Position numbers and translations under genes: made by a program
Origin: Ascidiaceihabitans sp029251465
GTDB lineage: Bacteria > Pseudomonadota > Alphaproteobacteria > Rhodobacterales > Rhodobacteraceae
DNA length: 64,000 nucleotides
Reading direction: 5' to 3'
NCBI RefSeq assembly: GCF_042932805.1
Contig: NZ_CP170633.1
Coordinates: forward strand, 1,488,001-1,552,000
Notes under the pieces: model-generated
Seen by the model: only the letters and a program-made list of their open reading frames with translations
What the model was told of the DNA's origin: nothing
The model's database searches: none
Shown here: one piece after another, positions 25,674 to 32,332 of the stretch
Layout: every line of letters starts with the position of its first letter
Position numbering within the stretch: position 1 is the first letter of the stretch

Positions 25674-26275
25674 AACTGCTTTCTCTTCTGACCCTTTCTG
25701 CCATGGCCGCCACACCCGTTTTTGCCCAAGAAACCCGCCAGCTTGACGCCCATGAACATGGGGTTGCACAGCTCGACATTGCGATGGACGGGCAGCAGAT
25801 TGCGATGGAACTGCATGCGCCGGGGGCCGATATTGTTGGTTTTGAATATGCGGCAGAAAGCGCCGATGACCGCGCGGCTGTTGATAGCGCCGTTGCTGCA
25901 CTTGCGCGTCCATTGGATCTGTTTGTGCTGCCGGATGCTGCCGGATGTAGTGTCGTTCAGGCCGCCGCCGGGTTGGAAAGCGAAGAGGACCATGACGGCG
26001 AGGCCGAAGATCATGATGAGCACGCCAAAGACGATCATGACGACCATAATGACGATCACGACGATCATGAAGAGCAAGCCGGTCACACAGAATTTCACGC
26101 GGAATACTTGCTGACGTGTACTGATCCGAACGCTGCGACCGACATTACTTTTGCCTTCTTCGACGCGTTCCCGAATGCGCTAGAGGTCGAAGTGCAACTG
26201 ATCTCGGACACAGGTGCGAAGTCGTTTGAGGTCGAGCGTGATACACCAACCCTTGATCTGCGCGGCATGTTCTAG
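25670..26275 (+). CDS. zrgA: DUF2796 periplasmic His-rich protein (ZrgA-like)
   Basis: 201 residues from the ATG with AGGA upstream; an earlier in-frame ATG at 25631 would bury the signal peptide. A Sec signal peptide ends near AQ-ET at about 20. The mature start LDAHEHGVAQLDIAMDG is the DUF2796 hallmark. Residues 108-143 form a linker with nine His among Asp and Glu, typical of periplasmic zinc-capturing proteins. DUF2796 defines ZrgA of the Vibrio cholerae ZrgABCDE zinc uptake system, and the four genes that follow match that arrangement. Function in this organism is inferred. Confidence 0.85.
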   Translation: MKLLSLLTLSAMAATPVFAQETRQLDAHEHGVAQLDIAMDGQQIAMELHAPGADIVGFEYAAESADDRAAVDSAVAALARPLDLFVLPDAAGCSVVQAAAGLESEEDHDGEAEDHDEHAKDDHDDHNDDHDDHEEQAGHTEFHAEYLLTCTDPNAATDITFAFFDAFPNALEVEVQLISDTGAKSFEVERDTPTLDLRGMF

Positions 26276-26289
26276 GACAGTTGTGATCA

Positions 26290-26991
26290 ATGACTGAGAC
26301 TGATCCGATCCTGCATTTTGAGGACGTTCGTTACCGCTGGCCGGGGCGGGCGTCTTTTGGCTTGAACATCCCCGATCTGAGAGTGGCGCGGTCCGAGACC
26401 GTGCTGCTGCTTGGGGAAAGTGGCGCTGGCAAGTCGACGTTGCTGTCGCTGATTTGCGGCACGGTTCTGGCAGAGTCCGGTCGCGTCTTGGTGGCGGGTC
26501 AAAACATCGCGGCGCTGTCAGCGGGCAGGCGTGATCGGTTTCGGGCTGAACAAATAGGGCTTATCTTTCAACAGTTTAACTTGCTGCCATTTGCGAGTGT
26601 GCAGGACAACATTCTGCTGCCGCTGCGGTTCGCCCCAAATCGGCGAAAACTGGTGACGGATATGCCCGCCGAGGCCAAGCGGCTTTGCATCGATCTGGGG
26701 TTGCCACAGGATGTGCTGAGCGCCAAAGCGGGTGCTCTTAGCGTCGGTCAACAACAGCGCGTCGCGGCGGCCCGCGCATTGATCGGCACACCGCCGATGA
26801 TCATCGCAGATGAGCCGACATCGTCACTGGACGCCGCCACCCAAGCGACTTTCCTAGAGCTTTTGTTCGCGCAATCACGCGCGCATGGCACAACGCTGCT
26901 GATGGTCAGTCACGACGCCCGCTTGTCCAGTCAGTTTGACCGGGTCATTCACATGGCAGACATCGCCAAAACCGATCGGGAACGCGCATGA
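26290..26991 (+). CDS. ABC transporter ATP-binding protein (MacB/LolD class) of zrg-like operon
   Basis: 233 residues. Walker A GESGAGKST is at 42-50, the signature LSVGQQQRVAAARAL and Walker B MIIADEPTSSLD follow, and the switch His is in VSHDARLS. This is the mechanotransmission class that pairs with FtsX-type permeases rather than channel importers. It starts 14 bp after the DUF2796 gene and overlaps the permease by ATGA. LolD was considered, but the neighbouring DUF2796 and DUF3299 genes point to a zinc-related Zrg-type system. Confidence 0.9.
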   Translation: MTETDPILHFEDVRYRWPGRASFGLNIPDLRVARSETVLLLGESGAGKSTLLSLICGTVLAESGRVLVAGQNIAALSAGRRDRFRAEQIGLIFQQFNLLPFASVQDNILLPLRFAPNRRKLVTDMPAEAKRLCIDLGLPQDVLSAKAGALSVGQQQRVAAARALIGTPPMIIADEPTSSLDAATQATFLELLFAQSRAHGTTLLMVSHDARLSSQFDRVIHMADIAKTDRERA

Positions 26992-28238
26992 TCCTCCGCC
27001 TTGCTCTGGGATCTCTGATCGCCCGTGCGTTAACGGTCAGCATGACAATCCTCGCGATTGCCTTGTCGGTCGCGCTGTTTCTTGGCGTCGAAAAAATTCG
27101 GACGGGCGCCAAGGCCAGCTTTGCGGATACGATTTCCGGCACTGACCTGATCGTTGGCGCACGTTCCGGGTCGGTTCAGCTGTTGCTGTATTCGGTGTTT
27201 CGGATCGGTAATGCGACCAACAACCTGACATGGCAAAGCTATCAGGACATCGCCGCACGCCCGCAAGTGGATTGGATCGTGCCGATTTCGCTCGGCGACA
27301 GTCACCGCCAATTTCGGGTGATGGGCACAACACCGGCGTTTTTTGAACGCTACAAATATCGATCCGGCCAATCGCTTGCGGTGCAGGACGGGGCGATCAT
27401 GGACGATCTGTTTGATACGGTGCTCGGGGCGGATGTGGCGGCGACGCTTGGTTACGGAATTGGTGACCCGATTGTGGTTTCACATGGTTTGGCCTCGTTT
27501 TCGCAGCACAAAGACCAGCCGTTTCGCGTCTCTGGCATCCTTGAGAAAACCGGAACGCCGGTGGATCGCACCGTCATCGTCAGCCTGCGCGCCATCGAAG
27601 CAATCCATGTCGATTGGCAAAGCGGGGCGCAAAGGCCGGGCCAGTCCACGCCTGCCGATGTCATCCGGAATATGGATCTCGAACCGCAAGCAGTGTCCGC
27701 GGCCCTTGTCGGCGTCAAAAGCCGTTTGCAAGTGTTCGGCTTGCAGCGGTCGATCAATGAATACCCTCAGGAACCCTTGTTGGCGATCCTACCCGGCGTG
27801 GCGTTGCAAGAGCTGTGGCAAATCGTGGGCATCGCAGAAACCGCGTTAATCGCCGTGTCGGCAATGGTGGTTGTGACCGCATTGATCGGCATGATGGCGA
27901 CCATTTTTTCCAGCCTGAATGAACGTCGCCGCGAGATGGCGATCTTTCGGGCTATGGGCGCGCGTCCTCGGGTGGTTTTAGCGCTGCTGGTGCTTGAGGC
28001 GATGCTGATGGCGGCCCTTGGTGCGATCCTTGGACTTGCATTTTTGTACGTTGGTTTGTTGATCGGCCAACCGATGATCGACCGCGCCTTTGGCCTGTGG
28101 TTGCCGATAGAACCTGTGACACTGCGCGAAATATGGGTTCTGGCGGGTGTCGTCGTCGCTGGCGCAATTGTGAGCATGGTTCCCGCACTCCGTGCCTACC
28201 GCATGTCGCTTGCTGATGGTATGATGGTCAAAATTTAA
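26988..28238 (+). CDS. FtsX-like ABC permease of zrg-like operon
   Basis: 416 residues. A transmembrane helix near 15-35 is followed by a large MacB-type periplasmic domain (about 40-285), then three C-terminal helices with the FtsX signature MMATIFSSLNERRREMAIFRAMGA. The topology suits mechanical transfer of a periplasmic ligand rather than transmembrane import. It overlaps the ATPase gene by 4 bp; a DUF3299 gene begins 18 bp later. Confidence 0.9.
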   Translation: MILRLALGSLIARALTVSMTILAIALSVALFLGVEKIRTGAKASFADTISGTDLIVGARSGSVQLLLYSVFRIGNATNNLTWQSYQDIAARPQVDWIVPISLGDSHRQFRVMGTTPAFFERYKYRSGQSLAVQDGAIMDDLFDTVLGADVAATLGYGIGDPIVVSHGLASFSQHKDQPFRVSGILEKTGTPVDRTVIVSLRAIEAIHVDWQSGAQRPGQSTPADVIRNMDLEPQAVSAALVGVKSRLQVFGLQRSINEYPQEPLLAILPGVALQELWQIVGIAETALIAVSAMVVVTALIGMMATIFSSLNERRREMAIFRAMGARPRVVLALLVLEAMLMAALGAILGLAFLYVGLLIGQPMIDRAFGLWLPIEPVTLREIWVLAGVVVAGAIVSMVPALRAYRMSLADGMMVKI

Positions 28239-28255
28239 GGAGAAAGGTTGATAAA

Positions 28256-28759
28256 ATGCACCTATCGCGTCGCAAACTGATCACCACCGCTGCCGCCAGC
28301 GCTGTCCTCCCGACAACGGGCTTCGCCAAGAGCGCCAAGACCATCACATGGGATGATTTGATCCCGCCCGGATTGCCGTATTCCGAGATCATCGCAGAGG
28401 GCGAAATGGACGTGCGCAATGACATTTGGAAACCCGTTTTTGACGCCAATGCCACCAAGCTGAACACAGCGCTTGATGGTGCCTACATCAAGATGCCGGG
28501 CTACATTATTCCCATCGATCTATCGACCAATGGCGTGACCAGTTTTGTGTTGGTGCCGTATGTCGGGGCCTGTATTCACACGCCGCCGCCGCCACCAAAC
28601 CAACTGGTTTTTGTAACGACCAAAACGCCTTGGCCCAGCACTGATCTTTGGGAAGCGGTCTGGGTGACCGGCCTGATGCAGCACGAACTGCAATCGAGGG
28701 AACTTGCTGATACCGGCTATCGGTTACGGGCTGACGAAATGGAGGTTTACACGCAGTGA
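28256..28759 (+). CDS. DUF3299 protein with twin-arginine signal (first copy)
   Basis: 167 residues. The N-terminus SRRKLITTAAASAVLPTTGFA has an RR pair at residues 5-6 followed by a hydrophobic stretch, a Tat-type signal. The mature part carries the conserved DUF3299 core ending VPYVGACIHTPPPPPNQLVF, with Cys and His in CIH. Function is not established; in Vibrio, DUF3299 proteins accompany the zinc system. A second, divergent copy follows with a 4-bp overlap. Confidence 0.85.
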   Translation: MHLSRRKLITTAAASAVLPTTGFAKSAKTITWDDLIPPGLPYSEIIAEGEMDVRNDIWKPVFDANATKLNTALDGAYIKMPGYIIPIDLSTNGVTSFVLVPYVGACIHTPPPPPNQLVFVTTKTPWPSTDLWEAVWVTGLMQHELQSRELADTGYRLRADEMEVYTQ

Positions 28760-29262
28760 ACCCTGACATTTTACGCCGAACTCTGCTTACAAGCATAGGC
28801 GCTTTTGCGATTGCGCCAGGACTGGCACGGGCCGAAGATTACATTGATCTGAACTGGACCGATCTGGTTCCAGAAGGGCAGGTTGCGCTTCCGCCAGTGA
28901 TCCAGGATCTCATTCAGCACGAAGAAACCTCTCTCACCAGCCAACAGCCGGCCTCTAGTGGCGTGCGCAACGACTGGAATGGTCAAATCGTCCGCTTGCC
29001 CGGTTTCATCGTGCCAATCGATTACACAGGAACGAGCGTCACAGCGTTCATTTTGGTGCCGTTTGTCGGCGCTTGCGTTCATGTTCCACCACCACCTGCG
29101 AACCAGTTGGTTTTCGTAACGACACAAGAGCCGTATGAAAGCACCGGACTGTACGAGCCCGTCAACGTGATCGGAATGTTCGGGGCGGCGTCCATGTCGA
29201 CACAGCTTGCGCAGATCGGCTACGCATTGTCCGCTGACCGGATTGAGCCGTACCGATCATAG
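28756..29262 (+). CDS. DUF3299 protein with Arg-pair signal (second copy)
   Basis: 168 residues from a GTG that overlaps the previous stop (GTGA). The N-terminus has RRTLLTSIGAFAIAPG, again Tat-like. The core ends VPFVGACVHVPPPPANQLVF, matching the first copy around the Cys-Val-His and Pro-rich motif but diverged elsewhere, so it is an old duplication. It is the last gene of the operon; no terminator hairpin was seen after it. Confidence 0.85.
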   Translation: MNPDILRRTLLTSIGAFAIAPGLARAEDYIDLNWTDLVPEGQVALPPVIQDLIQHEETSLTSQQPASSGVRNDWNGQIVRLPGFIVPIDYTGTSVTAFILVPFVGACVHVPPPPANQLVFVTTQEPYESTGLYEPVNVIGMFGAASMSTQLAQIGYALSADRIEPYRS

Positions 29263-29911
29263 TGCGGGTGTGCGCGATATCTGAACCGCGACTACTATTG
29301 CTTTAGACACCGCACGTCAAAGTAGCGCGCACCGGTTACATATCAAACTACGCATAATCCATATTATGTTAAATTTAGATCAACCCACATTACACTGCTG
29401 ACCGTGAGTACAAAACCTTTAACTTGGGTCCGTAATGATTTAATATCACTAGATATTTGGTAAGTACGTTAGTGTGCTGCGTCTTCCTTTCTAAGACAAA
29501 AGAACAGCGTTTGGGATACCGTTTTCAAAGTGATATGCTCCAATTGGCCCTAATTCCAACTGCAGTTTACGATTGTCTCTAAGGGCATCAATTTCACATC
29601 AACCGATCACTCTCTCAAAAACTAACGACCATATCTTCGCAATCTTATTCAAAACCCGAACGTGGTCTACTGGTTCCATCGTCAAGATTAGAACGCCGTC
29701 GGCAGGCCTAAAACATCCTTTGTCAATCCGGTGTCCGGAAGGCTGACGAGCAAATGGGACAGATATCTGATCTCGACACACCCTGCCCGGTCATGTGACG
29801 TCAGCCCACGTGGTGGGTTTGAAACATCAGGGCGGACTTAAGCAGCAGGCAAAGCCGTATCGCGAAACGTCATTTCCCGTGATTTCTAATGTGTGTTGTG
29901 CGCAACCTGTT
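29263..29911. other. AT-richer stretch without a recognisable gene
   Basis: 649 bp with no ORF that I can support and visibly lower G+C than the neighbouring genes. It contains CATAAT-N4-ATTATG at 29353-29368 and CCCAC-GTG-GTGGG at 29805-29817. No terminal inverted repeats or transposase remnants were recognised. Confidence 0.6.
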
Positions 29912-30658
29912 CTATTTTGTCCCTATTACACCCAACCGAGGGCAGTAGGTTTCAGCCTTTGCTGAACTGATTGTCAGGCCGCCATAGCCACAATTCTCTT
30001 GGGCCGAAAACGTCACTGCCGATAGATCATGAACATGCTGGATTTCCAAAACGGAGTAAGGTCGTTGGTATAGCCACGGGCGGTTTTCGATCGCCTTGAG
30101 ATCAGGATTTGGTGGGTTTTCATTGGTGAATGCATAGAAATACAGCGTAAAACCATAAGGTTCGACCGTTTGCACAGACAGCTGGGTCATGCCCCAGCGC
30201 AGGATTTCCGGCTCGATGAGCGAAATATCTGCCGTTCTTAAGGTGACAAGATTCAGACACGGCCCGCCGCCCAGTTGGCTAGTATCGTGCGATCCATCCG
30301 GGCGATCACCCTTAAACCAATGCTCAATCAGCTCGACGGTAAAACCTTCGGGATCAGTGACATGGGCCAAATACCCGATGTCGCGGAACTGTTTGGGGTC
30401 TGTGCATGTAACACCCGCGCTTTGGAGCTGGTCGCAGGCGAGCTCGATGTTGGGCACCGACAACGCGATCTTCCAGTAGATGTCAGATGGCTGCGGCGTA
30501 TAAGGTCCAGCAGTTTTGACGAACTTGATTGCAATCTCGTTTTGCGAAAATCCAACCCGCCCGTCCCCTTGATCGGACATGCCCAGAACGTCACAATAGA
30601 ACTTTCGTTGCGCGCGCGGGTCGATGACGCGCAGGGTGAGAGTGTCCAATTTCGCCAT
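29912..30658 (-). CDS. VOC (glyoxalase/extradiol dioxygenase fold) protein
   Basis: 248 residues, two vicinal-oxygen-chelate modules (about 1-115 and 130-240). The first shows LRVIDPRAQRKFYCDVLGM, DPEGFTVELIEHW with the Glu ligand, but Thr at the usual first metal-ligand His. The second carries LRTADISLIEPEIL and is more degenerate. Substrate and activity are unknown; glyoxalase, isomerase or ring-cleavage roles are all possible. It sits alone between a gene-free stretch and two pseudogenes. Confidence 0.8.
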   Translation of the reverse strand: MAKLDTLTLRVIDPRAQRKFYCDVLGMSDQGDGRVGFSQNEIAIKFVKTAGPYTPQPSDIYWKIALSVPNIELACDQLQSAGVTCTDPKQFRDIGYLAHVTDPEGFTVELIEHWFKGDRPDGSHDTSQLGGGPCLNLVTLRTADISLIEPEILRWGMTQLSVQTVEPYGFTLYFYAFTNENPPNPDLKAIENRPWLYQRPYSVLEIQHVHDLSAVTFSAQENCGYGGLTISSAKAETYCPRLGVIGTK

Positions 30659-30747
30659 TGAGATGGTCCCTTTGTGAACTGCAGCAAATCTGCCAAACCA
30701 GACAGCCGCCCGTCGCAGGATACGACCGGCGGCTGCTGCAATATTGC

Positions 30748-30945
30748 TTACTTGATCGCAATAATGTCAAAGTTCTTTATGTTGGCAACGACGCCGTCAT
30801 CCCGGCCTCCCTCAACAAGCACGGAGGATTTCGCGTTCAGCAACCCTGCTATTTTTACGGTAAAGCGCGCTTTGTGGGCCGTTTCATCGACGAATACATC
30901 AAAGATCGCCAGCGTGTTTTCCGGCGAAGGCAGCGGGCTGACGCA
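30748..30945 (-). pseudogene. fragment of antibiotic-biosynthesis-monooxygenase-type gene
   Basis: About 65 codons on the minus strand encode the C-terminal half of an ABM-domain-like protein (TLAIFDVFVDETAHKARF, then KIAGLLNAKSSVL, ending with a normal stop). The N-terminal half is missing; its remains near AAFAGK appear in a different frame next to the adjacent pseudogene. The family assignment is from memory of ABM-like proteins and is moderate. Confidence 0.55.
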
Positions 30946-30955
30946 GCCGGATTCC

Positions 30956-31654
30956 ATGACAGAGGGCCTCTTCATTTTGAAAAACGAACATACGCAAACT
31001 TGGTCAATCTACGAACAGATCCGGCGCGATGTCATGAACGGCACGCTTGAGGCGGTATGAAATTGAAAACGCGGTATCTGGCCGAACGCTTTGACGTGGG
31101 CCTCAGCCCGATCCGCGAAGCATTGAGCCGATTGTCGTCAGAAGGTTGGGTTGTGCAAAGCGATCGGCGGGGTTTTTCGGTTGCTCCTGTCACGATTGAT
31201 GAGCTGTGGAATTTACACCGCGCACTGCATGTTGAAGGAAGTTGGTCTGCGCGAATCCATCGAACACGGTTACATCGCATGGGAAGAAAAGGTGCTGCTC
31301 AGCTATATCCGCATTTCGCGGCTGCAACGTCCGGGCGACACGACTGCCGCTGCTGAAATCGAAACATGGAACGTGCAACACCGTGCGTCCCACATGGGTC
31401 TGATTGCGGCGTGTTGATCCCAGCGAATTGTCAGCTACTGCGAGCAACTGTTTGATGAAATTGAACGTTACCGCCGCTTGGGTCTGAAGGTTAGAACTGA
31501 TCGCGGCTATGTCTCGGACGAGCACCGGGAAATCGCAGATACGGCCGTCGCCCGTGACGCAACACTGGCTGTCCGGCTGCTAAATGCCCACTTCACGCGT
31601 ATCGTGGAACAGGTCGATCAGGCCATCCGAAACAAGATGTCCGAGAACAAATAG
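30956..31654 (+). pseudogene. GntR/FadR-type (FCD) regulator gene, triply disrupted
   Basis: The pieces together spell a complete GntR regulator. The winged helix start IYEQIRRDVMNGTLEA ends at a frameshift near 31054 (loss of one base fits; the next frame resumes MKLKTRYLAERFDVG). A second shift lies near 31230-31235 between ALHV and LKEVGLRES. A TGA at 31415-31417 interrupts IAAC-SQRIV in the same frame where family members have Gly. The remainder runs to a stop at 31652-31654. A working protein cannot be made without three corrections. Confidence 0.85.
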
Positions 31655-31773
31655 GCTGGATGTCAAAGAGGTCCGAAAGCTAGGAAAATTCGTCGCGCCT
31701 TAGCCTTGGAAACCGCGAACGCTATCGTCGATAGGTCGCTAAATCTGGGGAATGAAACCGGACATAATTTAAA

Positions 31774-32331
31774 TCACAAGCCATCTTTGGCGATGACCCG
31801 GGCCAGTTGCATGATGATCCGGCCACGGGCTGCTGCAATTGCGCTTGGGCCGGCTTCGAGATCAAAGGCCTCTGTCAGTCGAAAGAACCCTGATCGATCA
31901 CGCTGCCCCTCGTAGGATGCGACAAAATACTGACCCGACGCACGAAAGGTTCCACCGGCACTGGCCAGCAGTTCTTCGATGCGCACATCCAAACGCGCTT
32001 GGGCCGGGTCCTCGAACGGCCAAGGTTCGGCGGCGATCCGAGCGCCTGTCAGCTCGGCCAAGTTCCGGCTTAGCTCTAGTGACACGGCGCGCACCGGAAC
32101 ATCCGCCCACAACACCCCCGCAGAGCTGGACAACGCCCCATCAAGCCCTTGAATGTGGATCTCTTCGGCTGCCGCGTAGGATGGCAAGGACACGTCGCGC
32201 ACCTCGACCGAGCGCACAGAGGTTCTGATTTTGTCACCCGTCGCGGGCATCGACACCGGATACAGCTTTGCGGGCGCTGAACACGCGCTCAGGAACGCGA
32301 CGGCGGCGATAAGGAGGATGTGCAGTTTCAT
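31774..32331 (-). CDS. pqiC: PqiC-type outer-membrane lipoprotein (ABC-transport auxiliary)
   Basis: 185 residues. A lipoprotein signal (MKLHILLIAAVAFLSAC) has the lipobox LSAC with Cys17. The rest matches the PqiC/ABC-type transport auxiliary family. It follows pqiB by 1 bp and completes the pqiAABC operon. PqiC anchors the PqiB tunnel at the outer membrane in E. coli; here the same role in lipid transport across the periplasm is likely. Confidence 0.85.
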   Translation of the reverse strand: MKLHILLIAAVAFLSACSAPAKLYPVSMPATGDKIRTSVRSVEVRDVSLPSYAAAEEIHIQGLDGALSSSAGVLWADVPVRAVSLELSRNLAELTGARIAAEPWPFEDPAQARLDVRIEELLASAGGTFRASGQYFVASYEGQRDRSGFFRLTEAFDLEAGPSAIAAARGRIIMQLARVIAKDGL

Positions 32332-32332
32332 A

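Noticed and set aside
26290..28238. LolCDE-type lipoprotein export for the ABC pair
   Set aside because: The ATPase and permease alone would fit, but there is a single permease and the flanking DUF2796 and DUF3299 genes define a different, zinc-related system.
29599..29781. 60-codon minus-strand open frame in the gene-free stretch
   Set aside because: No ribosome-binding site, no family resemblance; length expected by chance.
29805..29817. CCCAC-GTG-GTGGG as a terminator
   Set aside because: Only a 3-nt loop, short stem and weak T-tract, 95 bp after the VOC gene end; too weak to call.
29263..31773. Insertion sequence remnant
   Set aside because: No transposase fragment, terminal inverted repeat or target duplication could be seen.
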